DNA of 64,000 bases from Pseudonocardia sp. SCN 73-27 (GCA_001725415.1 MEGH01000005.1:73218-137217), one strand, 5' to 3'. Shown: positions 9,022-20,197, counted from the first letter of the stretch. A program made the numbers and translations. Notes: generated from the letters alone by a model not told the origin.

Positions 9022-9558
9022 GTGGGAATCAGCCGGCTCAACCACGCCGTCCTCTACGTCCGCGACGTCGACCGCAGCGTGGCGTTCTACCGGGACCTGC
9101 TCGGCTTCCGGGTCGTCATGGACCGGCCCGGCCGGGCCGCGTTCATGCAGGCCCCGGACTCGACGAACGACCACGACATCGGCCTGTTCGCGATCGGCGA
9201 CGGCGCGCACGACTCCCCGGCCGGCACGACCACGGTGGGGCTCTACCACCTGGGTTGGGAGCTGCGGACCCTCGGCGAGCTCGGTGAGCTCGCCGAGGTC
9301 CTCGGCCGGGCGGGGGCCCTCGTCGGCGCCACCGACCACGGCACGACCAAGAGCATCTACGCGCGCGACCCCGACGGCATCGAGTTCGAGGTGGCGTGGC
9401 TCGTCCCCGGCGACCTGCTCGACGACTCCCACTACGAGGCGCGCACGCGTCGCGGGGTGCCGTTGGACCTGCCGGCGGAGATCGCGCGCTACGGCGCCGA
9501 CACCCGCGGCGGCCTGGGCGTGTCCGTCCCCGCCCCCGCCGGGACGACGCAGGCGTGA
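9022..9558 (+). CDS. VOC-family extradiol dioxygenase-like protein
   Basis: 178 aa from GTG 9022. A glyoxalase/bleomycin-resistance fold is visible: RLNHAVLYVRDVDRSVAFYRDLLGF at the N-terminus with the first metal His, VGLYHLGWEL in the middle, and KSIYARDPDGIEFEVAW with the terminal Glu. It resembles the single-domain catechol 2,3-dioxygenase-like group. Lying 12 bases after the Rieske oxygenase, it may cleave the hydroxylated ring or act on a downstream product. The substrate cannot be told from sequence. Confidence 0.75.
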   Translation: MGISRLNHAVLYVRDVDRSVAFYRDLLGFRVVMDRPGRAAFMQAPDSTNDHDIGLFAIGDGAHDSPAGTTTVGLYHLGWELRTLGELGELAEVLGRAGALVGATDHGTTKSIYARDPDGIEFEVAWLVPGDLLDDSHYEARTRRGVPLDLPAEIARYGADTRGGLGVSVPAPAGTTQA

Positions 9559-9647
9559 CGTGCGGGCCGCCCCCCGCGGCCCGCACGAGCAGTGATCCCC
9601 GCCCGGCAGTGACCACTGCCGGACTCGACGAGGAGTGGGTGGGCGAG

Positions 9648-11270
9648 ATGCAGGTAGGAGCGGGACGACGGCAGGCACGCCTCGCCGCGGTGGTCGCCGC
9701 GGTCGTCGCGATGCTGCTCGTCGTGACGGGCTGCGGGTCGTCGACGGGAGGGTCCGCGGCGCAGACGGGGCCCATCAGCGCCGTCGACCCCTACGGCGGT
9801 GACCTCGCGAAGGAGGGCACGCCCAAGAAGGGCGGCACGCTGATCCTCGGCGCCGACCGCGAGGCCGTCAGCTTCGACCCGACCGTGCAGAACACCAACA
9901 TGGCGCAGAACGCCGTCTACGACTCGCTGCTCAAGCTCTCCCCCGACGGCAAGATCGAGCCGTTCATCGCCACCGGCATGACCACGTCGGACAACGGGAC
10001 GACGTGGACGATGACGCTCACCCCGAACGTCAAGTTCTCCGACGGAACCGACTATGACGCCAACGCCGTCATCATCAACACCCAGCGCCACATCGACAAG
10101 GCCACCTCGCCGGCGCACACCTACGCGGCGATGATCGCGAACATGCAGGCCGTCGACCCGCTGACGGTGAGGTTCACGCTGAGGTCGCCGCTCGCGTCGT
10201 TCCCGATCGTCTTCGCCCAGAGCGGGTTCAACGGCACCCTCGGCATGATCATCTCGCCGGCGGCCCTGCAGAAGTACGGCAAGGACATCGCCACCAACCC
10301 GGTCGGGGCCGGTCCGTTCACCCTCACCAGCTGGGTCCGCGACTCCACGATGACGCTGACGCGCAACCCGAACTACTGGCAGCAGGGCAAGCCGTACCTC
10401 GACGGGCTGGAGTTCCGGCCGCTGCCCGACACCGAGACCCGCACGTCGTCGACACAGAACGGCGACATCGACCTCGCGTTCGCCGCCTACAACCAGGAGC
10501 TCGTCCGCGGCCTGAACAACCCGAACCTGCAGGTCTACTACGGCCCCGGGAACTCCGGTGAGTACCTGTTCTTCAACTTCGCCAAGGCCCCGTTCGACGA
10601 CCGCGGCATGCGCGAGGCCGCCATCCGCGCCATCGACATGAAGGCCCTCTCGGCCAGCCAGTACAACAACCGGCTGACCACCGCGAACAGCCTGTTCGAC
10701 CAGTCGAGCCCGTACCACACCCAGCAGGCCGCCGACCTGTGGCCGACGTTCGACCAGGCCAAGGCCAAGGAGCTCGTCGACGCCTACCGGGCCAGGGGCG
10801 GGAACCCCGACTTCACCTTCAAGACGACGACGAGCCGCCAGCCCTTCGCCGAGTTCGTCCAGGCGCAGATGGCCGCCATCGGGATCAAGGTCGACGTCAA
10901 GACCTACGACCTGGCGCAGTACTCGTCGGCGGTCGTGCAGAGCGGGGACTTCCAGCTGAGCACCACCGTCGCGCCGCTCGACAACCCGTTCCCGGGAGCG
11001 CAGCGGCTCGTCGGCACCGGGGGCAGCGGCAACTTCGGGAAGTACTCCAACGCCGACGTCGACAAATGGTTGGCCGACGCCGCCGTCACCAGCGACGACG
11101 CCCAGCGCACCAAGGACTACCAGCAGATCGAGGACCAGGTGAACAAGGACCTCGCGGTGGTCTGGATCAGCCGGGCCTACCTGGCGACGATCACGAAGAA
11201 GGACGTCAAGGGCGTCGACCGCTACCTGTCCCGCGACATGTTCTACGGGACGACCTGGCTCGACCGCTGA
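9648..11270 (+). CDS. ABC solute-binding lipoprotein, family 5, second copy
   Basis: 540 aa. Signal peptide ending in lipobox VVTGC with C29. The mature protein parallels the one at 4743 along its length: GGDLAKEGTPKKGGTLILGADREAVSFDP, NPVGAGPFTLTSW, and a matching end KGVDRYLSRDMFYGTTW. The two are clearly paralogues. Again no permease or ATPase gene is nearby. It sits 90 bases after the VOC gene and may belong to the oxygenase transcription unit, which supports delivery of that pathway's substrate. ATG 9648 is preceded by a GAGGAGTGGGTGGGCGAG stretch. Confidence 0.87.
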   Translation: MQVGAGRRQARLAAVVAAVVAMLLVVTGCGSSTGGSAAQTGPISAVDPYGGDLAKEGTPKKGGTLILGADREAVSFDPTVQNTNMAQNAVYDSLLKLSPDGKIEPFIATGMTTSDNGTTWTMTLTPNVKFSDGTDYDANAVIINTQRHIDKATSPAHTYAAMIANMQAVDPLTVRFTLRSPLASFPIVFAQSGFNGTLGMIISPAALQKYGKDIATNPVGAGPFTLTSWVRDSTMTLTRNPNYWQQGKPYLDGLEFRPLPDTETRTSSTQNGDIDLAFAAYNQELVRGLNNPNLQVYYGPGNSGEYLFFNFAKAPFDDRGMREAAIRAIDMKALSASQYNNRLTTANSLFDQSSPYHTQQAADLWPTFDQAKAKELVDAYRARGGNPDFTFKTTTSRQPFAEFVQAQMAAIGIKVDVKTYDLAQYSSAVVQSGDFQLSTTVAPLDNPFPGAQRLVGTGGSGNFGKYSNADVDKWLADAAVTSDDAQRTKDYQQIEDQVNKDLAVVWISRAYLATITKKDVKGVDRYLSRDMFYGTTWLDR

Positions 11271-11289
11271 CCCGTCGCTCGTGCGCGCG

Positions 11290-11324
11290 GGGCCCGTCCG
11301 GCCCGACCGGGGCCGGGCGGGCCC
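11290..11324. terminator. Hairpin between convergent genes
   Basis: GGGCCCGTCCGGCCC at 11290-11304 pairs with 11310-11324 (one G-T pair) around a 5-nt loop. It lies between the stops of the second solute-binding gene and hpd, so it can terminate both. Confidence 0.75.
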
Positions 11325-11342
11325 TCGCCCTCGTGCGCAGGG

Positions 11343-13126
<1,784 letters not shown>

Positions 13127-13145
<19 letters not shown>

Positions 13146-13531
13146 GAATCGAGGAGCCGGCGCACGAGCCCCCGCGCCACCATGAGGACGACGATCAGCG
13201 CGGACACCGAGAAGAAGCCGCCGAGGCTGACGCGGGAGCCGAAGGCGAGGTCGACGGTTTCGAGGACGAGGAACTTGCTGCCGAACATGACCAGCCACAG
13301 CAGCAGCGCGGCGCCGACCTTCCCGAGCGGCGACGCCGCCTCCCGGAACCGGGTCTTCACCTTGTTCTTCGCGAGGACGACGAGCTCGAGGACACCCTTG
13401 AGCAGCACGGCCGTCAGCAGGGAGAGGGTGAAGGTCTCGCTCAGGACCGACGGCAGGTACTCGACGAACAGATTGAGGACGACCACGTAGACGAACACGT
13501 CGACGACTGCGGCCGCAGCCCTCCCTGGCAT
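13127..13531 (-). CDS. Small four-helix membrane protein
   Basis: 134 aa. Four hydrophobic segments are visible: about 8-26 (VVDVFVYVVVLNLFVEYL), 36-53, 73-90 (ALLLWLVMFGSKFLVL) and 105-122 (FFSVSALIVVLMVARGL). It ends in a charged tail. Family not recognised. ATG 13531 is 4 bases after the stop of the LtaS-like gene, so it is the last gene of the six-gene operon that starts at 18481. Confidence 0.75.
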
Positions 13532-13535
13532 GCGA

Positions 13536-15098
13536 TCACTGTAGGACGCGGGGGCCGTAGGCCTGGAGGAACCGGTCGCGGAAGGCGTCCATCCGCCACA
13601 CCGGCGCCTGCGCCGACGGGCGCAGCCCGGGTTCCCAGCCCCACCCGTCGATCGCGTCGAGGACGGCCGGGTCGCGGGCGACGACGGTGACCGGGACGTC
13701 GCGGTTCGGGTCGTTGCCGGTGGCGGCGGGTGCGGGTTGGTGGTCGCCGAGGACCACGGTGACGAGGTTCGGGTCGCCGTAGGTCTGCAGGTAGGAGATC
13801 AACGCGGTGAGCGAGTATCGGATCGACGCGAGGTAGTCGGCACGGACGACGGCCGGGTCGGTGGTGAGGATGGCCTGCGGCGGCAGGCTCGGCCCGGACA
13901 TCGAGGCGTAGACGGAGCCGTCGCCGACCTGGTCCCAGGGCAGCAGGGTGGGCAGCGGCGTCCACGGCGCGTGACTGGACACGAGGGTCAGCTCGGCCAT
14001 CAGCGGCACGTGCCCGGGCCTGCGGAGCCGGTCCTGGAACGTCTTCAGCGTGTACTGGTCGGGCATCGTCGCGAAGCTGAAGTTGGGGCCCTTGTAGCCC
14101 AGATCGTGGGCGTCGAGGACCTGGTCGTAGCCGTAGAAGTCGGCGTCGGGGAATCCTTCGGTGGTGCCGGGCTGGACCGCGGCGGTCGCCCAGCCGGCCC
14201 GGCGGAACAACCCGGCGAGCGTGGCGCGGCCGGTGGCGTCGAGGTCGTCGAAGCGGGCCTGGTTGTCGATCCAGACGCCGGACTCGAGCGTGGAGTGCGC
14301 GAGCCAGCTGCCGCCGCCGAAGGTCGGCGAGGTGAGGAACGCGCTGCGGGCGGGCAGCCCCGCGTCGTCGAGCATGGCGTCGAGCGCGGGGTCGGCGAGG
14401 GCGGAGCGTCCGTAGCTCTCGACGTACACGACCACGACGTCCTTGCCGCGCAACGCGGTCAGCAGGTTCGCGCCCGGGGTGGCGCGGTAGGCGTCGTCCG
14501 CGGCGGCGGCCTCGAACTCGCGGTGGTCGGTGATGCCGGCACCGATCTGGCCGACGTGGGTCGCGGCGAGCGTGGCCGCGTCGCGGGAGGCGACGGGCAG
14601 CCCGGCGGCCTGGGTGCCGAGCACGGCGAGCACGGTCCAGGCGACGGTCAGGACGGCGACGACGCGCGTCGACGGCGTCGGGTGCCCGGCGACGACGCGG
14701 GCCGTGCGCAGCACCGCGGCCGTCACGACGGCGATGGCCAGCAGCCCGAGCACGACCGCGCCGACGGTCGCCCCGACCGCCGCCGCCCCGCCGGAGGACG
14801 AGCGCACGAAGTCGACGCCCCCCTTCAGCAGGCCGGCGTCGTTCAACGGGTCGAAGGGCCGGTCGAGGACGGCGGAGAAGCCGAGGTCGAACAGCCGCAG
14901 CACGGTGAGCACGCCGAGCGCGATCCCGAGGACGACGGCCGCGATCCGGCGGGCGCGCCCGCGCAGCACGAGCAGTACCGCGGCGGCGACGAGCCCTTCG
15001 AGCGGGATGCGGAGGAAGGCGACCGGGGTGAGGTCGCCGGACGTCGCGGGAGCGACCAGGGCGACGAGCACCACCGCGACGGCGAGGATGCTCCTCAT
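13536..15098 (-). CDS. Membrane sulfatase-fold protein, LtaS-like
   Basis: 520 aa. The N-terminal half has about four or five membrane segments. The C-terminal half is an extracytoplasmic alkaline-phosphatase/sulfatase-fold domain: DVVVVYVESYGRSAL, GSWLAHSTLESGVW, WATAAVQPGTTEGFPDADFYGYD and VTVVLGDHQPAP. This layout matches lipoteichoic-acid synthase-like and phosphoethanolamine-transferase-like enzymes that move phospho-alcohol head groups outside the membrane. The start overlaps the flippase-like stop by 4 bases (ATGA). Substrate unknown; context suggests modification of the glycolipid made by this operon. Confidence 0.8.
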   Translation of the reverse strand: MRSILAVAVVLVALVAPATSGDLTPVAFLRIPLEGLVAAAVLLVLRGRARRIAAVVLGIALGVLTVLRLFDLGFSAVLDRPFDPLNDAGLLKGGVDFVRSSSGGAAAVGATVGAVVLGLLAIAVVTAAVLRTARVVAGHPTPSTRVVAVLTVAWTVLAVLGTQAAGLPVASRDAATLAATHVGQIGAGITDHREFEAAAADDAYRATPGANLLTALRGKDVVVVYVESYGRSALADPALDAMLDDAGLPARSAFLTSPTFGGGSWLAHSTLESGVWIDNQARFDDLDATGRATLAGLFRRAGWATAAVQPGTTEGFPDADFYGYDQVLDAHDLGYKGPNFSFATMPDQYTLKTFQDRLRRPGHVPLMAELTLVSSHAPWTPLPTLLPWDQVGDGSVYASMSGPSLPPQAILTTDPAVVRADYLASIRYSLTALISYLQTYGDPNLVTVVLGDHQPAPAATGNDPNRDVPVTVVARDPAVLDAIDGWGWEPGLRPSAQAPVWRMDAFRDRFLQAYGPRVLQ

Positions 15099-16045
15099 CC
15101 GACCGCGCGGCCCCGGCGGGCCAGCAGAACCACCGCACCCGGGACGGTCGAGGCGAACGTCAGCAGGCCGTAGACGATCGAGGCGGAGGCGCCGTCGGCG
15201 GCAGGGAGGCCCGCGGCGCAGAAGCCCAGTGCGGCAGCGGCTTCGCGCGGCCCGAAGCCGCCGATGCCGATGGGCAGACCCGTCGCGAACAGGGCGGCGA
15301 GGATGACCGGCAGCAGCTGCGTGACGGGGGCGTCCGACCCGATCGCCCGGGTCGCGACGACGAACAGCGTCACGTTCCCGGCGAGCGCGATCGTCGACAG
15401 CCCGAAGGCGCCGGGCCAGACGCGGGCCGAGAACAGCCCGGTCCGGGCGTCGGCCAACAGGGTCGCAACGGCCGAGCGCAGCCGCGGCACGCACCGCACC
15501 ACGACCGCCCCGGCGACGACGACCGTCCCGGCGACGACGAGCGCGACCGGGCCGGGCAGCAACACCGAGAATGCGTCGGGCTGCGCCAGCAGCACGGTCA
15601 GGCCGACGACGACCAGCACGATCTGGCCCGCGAACCGCTCCAGGACGACCGCGCGCGCCGACCGTGCCACCGCTCCGACGGCGCGGCCGTGCCCGACGGC
15701 CCGTCCGACGTCGCCGAGCACCCCCGTCGGCAGGACGGTGTTGAGGAACGTCGACTGGTAGCAGTCGGCGAGCGCCGGGCGGAACCGCAGCGGCAGCTCC
15801 AACCCGCCCGCGACGAGCCGCCAGCGGGCGGCGTTGCAGGCGGTCGTCAGCAGGCCGACGGCAAGCGCGACGACCACGACGGTCGGGTCGATCGCGCGCA
15901 GCCCGTCGAGCAGCGGGCCGGCGCCCAGCTGCCAGGCGACGACGGCGAGCACCGCGACACCGCCGATCGCGCTGCCGTGTCGGCGCAGGAGCGCGCGGAC
16001 GCGGTGCCGCGGCGGGGCGGCCGGTGCCGCAACGACCGCGGTCAT
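15095..16045 (-). CDS. Flippase-like membrane protein (LPG synthase TM family)
   Basis: 316 aa with about eight membrane helices. Family features: NAARWRLVAGGLELPLRFR, the NTVLPTGVLGDVGRAVGHG segment near the middle, ERFAGQIVLVVVG, and GLPIGIGGFGPREAAAALGF near the C-terminus. This is the UPF0104/lysylphosphatidylglycerol synthetase transmembrane family without the catalytic domain; some members act as lipid flippases. It overlaps the glycosyltransferase stop by 4 bases (ATGA) and the next gene likewise. A role in moving a lipid-linked sugar is inferred from its neighbours. Confidence 0.85.
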   Translation of the reverse strand: MTAVVAAPAAPPRHRVRALLRRHGSAIGGVAVLAVVAWQLGAGPLLDGLRAIDPTVVVVALAVGLLTTACNAARWRLVAGGLELPLRFRPALADCYQSTFLNTVLPTGVLGDVGRAVGHGRAVGAVARSARAVVLERFAGQIVLVVVGLTVLLAQPDAFSVLLPGPVALVVAGTVVVAGAVVVRCVPRLRSAVATLLADARTGLFSARVWPGAFGLSTIALAGNVTLFVVATRAIGSDAPVTQLLPVILAALFATGLPIGIGGFGPREAAAALGFCAAGLPAADGASASIVYGLLTFASTVPGAVVLLARRGRAVG

Positions 16046-17106
16046 CTCAGCAACGCCGGCGTGGGGACGAGCGCGTCGAGCACCGCGGCGACCCGGGCGG
16101 CGGTCTGGTCCCAGCCGGGGACGGCGAAGCGCGCGACCATCGCGTTGCGGCGCAACGCCTGCCGCAGACCTGCGTCGTCGAACCAGCGGCGCAGCCCACG
16201 GGCGAGCGCGGTCGCGTCGCCGGGTTCGACGAGCAGCCCACCGTCGCCGAGCGCCTCCCCGACGCCACCGGCGTCGGTGGCGAGCACCGGGATCGCGCGG
16301 GCCGCGGCCTCGCGCACGACCATCCCGAACGCCTCGGTCCGCGACGGCAGCACGAGCAGGTCGGCGCCGTCGAACGCCTGGTCGAGCGCGTGGCCGGCGA
16401 GCGGCCCCTCGAAGCGCACCCGGTCGGCGAGGCCGTGCGCGCGGGCGCGTTCCCGGACGCGGTGGGCGAACGCGGGCGCGCGGTCGAGGGGGCCGCCGAC
16501 GCGGCACGTCCACCGTCGGTCGGCGACCGCGGCCAGGGCCTCCACGAGCACGTCCTGCCCCTTGGTCGGGGTGACCGAGCCCAGGCACAGCAGGCTGCCG
16601 CCGTCGCCGGAGCCGGCCGCGAGCGGCGCCGGATCGGCGCCCGGTTCGGCGACGTGCACCCGCGAGGCAGGGACGCCATGCCCCTCGACGACACGGCGGG
16701 CCGTCCACGCGCTCGTCGTGACGACGGCGGCCGCAGCGTGCAGGACGCGCCGTTCCGCGGCGGCCAGGCCCGGAGCGGCACCCGCCTCGTCGCCGAGCGG
16801 GAGATGCACGAGCACGACGAGCCGCAGCCGCGCGGCGTGCGGCACCACGACCTCCGGCACCCCGCAGGCCACCAGCCCGTCCAGGAGCACGACCGTTCCG
16901 GCCGGGATCGCAGCGAGTGCCGACGCCAGCGCGGTCCGGGCCGCGGGCTCGGGACGCGGCCATGCGCCGTCGACCTCGATCTCGCACACCGGCCGGTTCG
17001 CGGCGAGCGTGCTGCAGAGCCGCCGGTCGTAGACGTTGCCGCCGGAGGGGCGTGCGGGATCGTCGATGCCGGCCGGCAGGACGACGACCGTGACCGCGCG
17101 GTTCAC
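16042..17106 (-). CDS. Glycosyltransferase, GT4-like
   Basis: 354 aa from GTG 17106, which overlaps the previous stop as GTGA. GT-B fold: N-terminal domain with [12 protein letters not shown] and [18 protein letters not shown], then the nucleotide-sugar domain with [20 protein letters not shown] and [20 protein letters not shown], the family's E-x7-E motif. These features place it in family 4. It transfers a sugar from a nucleotide donor to an unknown acceptor; operon context suggests a lipid or pterin-type acceptor. Confidence 0.88.
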   Translation of the reverse strand: MNRAVTVVVLPAGIDDPARPSGGNVYDRRLCSTLAANRPVCEIEVDGAWPRPEPAARTALASALAAIPAGTVVLLDGLVACGVPEVVVPHAARLRLVVLVHLPLGDEAGAAPGLAAAERRVLHAAAAVVTTSAWTARRVVEGHGVPASRVHVAEPGADPAPLAAGSGDGGSLLCLGSVTPTKGQDVLVEALAAVADRRWTCRVGGPLDRAPAFAHRVRERARAHGLADRVRFEGPLAGHALDQAFDGADLLVLPSRTEAFGMVVREAAARAIPVLATDAGGVGEALGDGGLLVEPGDATALARGLRRWFDDAGLRQALRRNAMVARFAVPGWDQTAARVAAVLDALVPTPALLR

Positions 17107-17501
17107 AACGCTCTCTCGTACGACGCCGACGCCACGTGCGACTCGTTCAGCGTGACCGCGATGCCCGCGAGCCCGCGAGCGCCCTCCCCCAGCGCGCCGG
17201 CGTGCACCCGCTCGGCCAGCCGGTCGGCCACGACCTTCGCGAGGAACTCCGTCGACGTGTTCACGCCCTCGAACGCGGGCTCGTCGTCGAGGTTGCGGTA
17301 GTTGAGCTCCCCCAGCACCTCGCCCAGCTGGGCGGTCGCGAGCCCGATGTCGACCACGATGCCGTCGTCGTCGAGGTCGGTGCGCCGGAACGTCGCGTCG
17401 ACGACGTACGTCGCACCGTGCAGAGCCTGCGCCGGGCCGAACACCTCGCCGCGAAAGCTGTGGGCGACCATGAAGTGGTCGCGGACGGTGATGGTGAACA
17501 A
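17103..17501 (-). CDS. Pterin-synthase-fold protein lacking usual active-site residues
   Basis: 132 aa. The 6-pyruvoyl-tetrahydropterin synthase / QueD fold is recognisable: [52 protein letters not shown], and [10 protein letters not shown]. Compared with E. coli QueD as remembered, the first zinc His and the terminal Glu are kept. The HGH pair is HGA, the catalytic Cys four residues before it is Ala, and the LDH His is replaced. Standard catalysis is therefore unlikely. The start is TTG 17501, supported by a strong GAAGGAG 8 bases upstream. It begins 2 bases after the dehydrogenase stop. Confidence 0.8.
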   Translation of the reverse strand: MFTITVRDHFMVAHSFRGEVFGPAQALHGATYVVDATFRRTDLDDDGIVVDIGLATAQLGEVLGELNYRNLDDEPAFEGVNTSTEFLAKVVADRLAERVHAGALGEGARGLAGIAVTLNESHVASASYERAL

Positions 17502-17503
17502 CG

Positions 17504-18481
17504 TCAGCTCCTTCCCCCGTACCCGACACGGTGCAGGAGCCCCGGCGGTTCACCGGTGAGGACGCGCGGCAGTGTGACGGGCAGCTCCTCGAACGTTCCT
17601 GTGCTGGTCACCAGCGTGTCGAAGCGGTCGTCGGCCAGCAGCCGCATGGCGACGTCGCGGCGTCCGGCGAACCCGCGGCGGGCGCGGCGCGGCGCCACCG
17701 TGCCGACCTGGCTGCTGCGGATCGTCAGCCGCCGCGGATGGAAACCCTCCCCCAGCGGCAGGGTGACCGGCCGGTCGCCGTACCAGCTCATGTCGACGAC
17801 CTCGCCCTCCTCGGCGAGCAGCTCCAACGACCGGGCGAGGCCTTCGCTCGTGGCGCTGGTGTGGATGACGAGGTCGCAGTCGCCGTCGGCGTCGTCGGGC
17901 TGCTTGTAGGCGACTCCGAGGGCACCCGCGACCAGCTCACGGGACCGCAGCGGGTCGACCAGCTGCACTCGCGCCGCGGGCAGCCCCGCCAGCACCGCCG
18001 CCACCGTGCACCCGACCATCCCCGCTCCCACCACCGCGATCCGGTCGCCGACCAGCGGCGCCGTGTCCCACAGGGCGTTGACCGCCGTCTCGACAGTCCC
18101 CGCCAGCACAGCGCGCTCCGGCGGCACGTCGGGCGGGACGACGGTGACCCACGACGCCGGGACGACGTACTGCGTCTGGTGCGGGTAGAGGCAGAACACG
18201 GTGCGGCCCTCGAGATCCACAGGGCCCTCCTCCACGACCCCGACGTTGAGGTACCCGTACTTCACCGGACCCGGGAAGTCGCCCTCCTGGAAGGGTGCGC
18301 GCATCACCTCGCGCTGGTTCTCCGGCACCCCGCCCCGGAACACGATCGCCTCGGTGCCCCGGCTGACCCCGCTGAACGACGTCCGCACCAGCACCTCGCC
18401 CGGCCCCGGCTCCTTGACGGGGACGCTCCGGATCTCCGGCTCGCCGGGCGCGCGCAACCACAGCGCTCGTGCGTCGGTCAT
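17504..18481 (-). CDS. MDR-family dehydrogenase without zinc ligands, BchC-like
   Basis: 325 aa. N-terminal GroES-like domain, then a Rossmann domain with [17 protein letters not shown]. The substrate-side segment reads [18 protein letters not shown] and later [13 protein letters not shown], so the usual catalytic Cys and GHE motif are absent. The SRGTE signature is shared with BchC-type enzymes of tetrapyrrole synthesis. It is the first gene of the six-gene operon, starting after GGGAGGAGATCG. It probably oxidises or reduces a hydroxyl on the pathway intermediate; substrate not known. Confidence 0.78.
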   Translation of the reverse strand: MTDARALWLRAPGEPEIRSVPVKEPGPGEVLVRTSFSGVSRGTEAIVFRGGVPENQREVMRAPFQEGDFPGPVKYGYLNVGVVEEGPVDLEGRTVFCLYPHQTQYVVPASWVTVVPPDVPPERAVLAGTVETAVNALWDTAPLVGDRIAVVGAGMVGCTVAAVLAGLPAARVQLVDPLRSRELVAGALGVAYKQPDDADGDCDLVIHTSATSEGLARSLELLAEEGEVVDMSWYGDRPVTLPLGEGFHPRRLTIRSSQVGTVAPRRARRGFAGRRDVAMRLLADDRFDTLVTSTGTFEELPVTLPRVLTGEPPGLLHRVGYGGRS

Positions 18482-18626
18482 CGATCTCCTCCCGGACGAC
18501 GGTCGTGTCAGAGGATCACGCGTTCAGGCCGATCCAGTCCACCAGGAGCACGTGAACGTTGCGCTGCGTCGTAGCGCGCACACCCTCGTGGTCGTGGTGG
18601 CGGGTCTGCACCGCGGAGTCCGACAG

Positions 18627-18684
18627 CCGCGCGCAACCTCACAGTCGTCCCGAGCCCGCTCGGCGACACTGAGGTTGCGCGCGG
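18627..18684. repeat. Palindromic repeat family A, copy 2
   Basis: 21-nt arms (18 of 21 paired) around a 16-nt loop. The left arm starts CCGCGCGCAACCTCAC and the right arm ends GAGGTTGCGCGCGG. It lies in the 264-base divergent gap between the dehydrogenase and the CDP-alcohol phosphotransferase genes, a place where it could affect both promoters. Geometry is identical to the copies at 4398 and 23187. Confidence 0.85.
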
Positions 18685-18745
18685 TGGGGTGAACCGGGCG
18701 GGCCTGGCGTGCGTCGGGAGGACGGGACGGGGAACGGAAGGACTC

Positions 18746-19486
18746 ATGATCGCGACGACGGTGCTCGGCGAGCTGGCACTGCTGGGTGTCCTGGCTGCGA
18801 CGACCGGGCTCGGGGTCGCCGGGTGGGTCGTCGGGATCGTGCACGCCCTGGTGCTCGCGGTCCTGATCGCCCGGGGCCGGCGCGAGGACGGGCCCGCCGA
18901 CCGGGTCACCGCGGTCCGCGCGGTCCTCGGCGGCGGGGTGACCGCGCTCGTCGCCGACGGGGTGGCCGGGCACCCGGTGCCCGTCGTCGCGCTCGTGGTT
19001 CTCGCGTCGGTGGCGCTCGCGCTGGACGCCGTCGACGGGCGGGTCGCGCGCCGGACCAGGACGGCGTCGGTCTTCGGGGCGCGGTTCGACATGGAGGCCG
19101 ACGCCTGGCTCATCGCGATGCTGTCGGTGCACGTCGCGGGGCTGCTGGGCTGGTGGGTGCTCGCGATCGGCTCGATGCGGTACGTGTTCGTCCTCGTCAC
19201 CGCGCTGGTGCCGTGGCTGCGGGGGACGGTGCCGCCGACGAGGGGCGCCAAGGTCGTCGCGGCCGCGCAGGGGATCGTCCTGGTCGTCGCCTCTGCACGA
19301 CTGCTGCCCGCGACCGTGGACGCGGCGATCGTCGGCATCGCCCTCGTCGCCCTGGTCTGGTCGTTCGGGCGCGACGTCAGGTATCTGAACAGGGCACGTA
19401 GCGCAGCAGCACGACGTCGCCGATCGGGCGCGTCTCGACCAGTCGCATCCGCCTGCCCGGACCCTGCGGGAACTCGGCGGCGTTGA
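18746..19486 (+). CDS. CDP-alcohol phosphotransferase family membrane protein
   Basis: 246 aa from ATG 18746 after GGAAGGA. The full catalytic motif D-x2-DG-x2-AR-x8-G-x3-D-x3-D is present: D94, D97-G98, AR, G, then FDMEAD. Hydrophobic helices flank it. Such enzymes transfer a phospho-alcohol from a CDP-activated donor to a second alcohol, making phospholipid head groups. It is divergent from the six-gene operon and convergent with the RibD-like gene. The final 37 codons overlap that gene and look like low-complexity Arg/Ala sequence, so the natural end may be near RYLNRARS with the stop lost. Confidence 0.85.
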   Translation: MIATTVLGELALLGVLAATTGLGVAGWVVGIVHALVLAVLIARGRREDGPADRVTAVRAVLGGGVTALVADGVAGHPVPVVALVVLASVALALDAVDGRVARRTRTASVFGARFDMEADAWLIAMLSVHVAGLLGWWVLAIGSMRYVFVLVTALVPWLRGTVPPTRGAKVVAAAQGIVLVVASARLLPATVDAAIVGIALVALVWSFGRDVRYLNRARSAAARRRRSGASRPVASACPDPAGTRRR

Positions 19487-20060
19487 CGAACCGCGGCGCC
19501 CCCGGCTGTCCGACGAGGAACGGCGCGAACACGACGTGCAGCTCGTCGACCAGCCCTGACGCCATGAACAGGGTGTGCACCTCCGAGCCGCCCTCGACCA
19601 TCAGCCGACGCACCCCGCGCCGGCGCAGGTCGGCGAGCAGGGTCGCGACGTCGAGCGGGTCGCCGGCCCCCACGACGGTCGCGGCGTCGCCGATGCGGTC
19701 CCGCACGTCCGCGATCGCCGACGTCGGCGCATAGACGACCCGCTCCCCCTCGCCGGTCGTGAGGAACCGCGAGTCGGGGGCGATCTTGCCGGTGCGGGTC
19801 AGCGTCACCTTGACCGGCGACGGCGGCCGTCCGGTCGCGACCCGGGCCGCGCGGCGGGCGTCCGACCGCACGAGCAGACGCGGGTCGTCACAGCGGATCG
19901 TGTTGGCGCCCACCAGGATCGCGTCGACCGACGCCCGTACCTCGTCGACGCGGTCGAGGTCGGCGTCGTTGGAGAGGATGAGCCGTTCGCGACCGACGTC
20001 GTCGATGCAGCCGTCGAGGGACACCGCGGCCGACAGAAGCACGTGCGGACGTCCCGTCAT
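19377..20060 (-). CDS. RibD C-terminal/DHFR-like reductase
   Basis: 227 aa. NADPH-binding reductase fold: HVLLSAAVSLDGCIDD at the start, VDAILVGANTIRCDDPRLLVRS, and RRLMVEGGSEVHTLFMASGLVDELHV. This is the stand-alone RibD reductase domain family acting on pyrimidine or pteridine precursors. ATG 20060 is chosen because the domain begins there and upstream sequence is unlike the family. A reductase for pterin-type substrates next to a pterin-synthase-fold gene supports a common pathway. The 3' end overlaps the convergent gene by 110 bases. Confidence 0.83.
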   Translation of the reverse strand: MTGRPHVLLSAAVSLDGCIDDVGRERLILSNDADLDRVDEVRASVDAILVGANTIRCDDPRLLVRSDARRAARVATGRPPSPVKVTLTRTGKIAPDSRFLTTGEGERVVYAPTSAIADVRDRIGDAATVVGAGDPLDVATLLADLRRRGVRRLMVEGGSEVHTLFMASGLVDELHVVFAPFLVGQPGAPRFVNAAEFPQGPGRRMRLVETRPIGDVVLLRYVPCSDT

Positions 20061-20159
20061 CACCTCAGGAGAGCACAGGAACCGGTCGAAACCCACCTCT
20101 CCCCGACGTCTCGCGGTCCCGACCGGTTCAGTGCAGTTCGGCGGTGCCGGTCCGTCAGG

Positions 20160-20187
20160 GGTGATCGTCGCTAAACCGACGATCACC
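20160..20187 (-). terminator. Hairpin after the salicylate operon
   Basis: Perfect 11-bp stem GGTGATCGTCG (20160-20170) with 20177-20187 around a 6-nt loop, 11 bases beyond the isomerase stop. It separates the salicylate operon from the RibD-like gene on the same strand. Confidence 0.75.
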
Positions 20188-20197
20188 GCTCGCAGGC

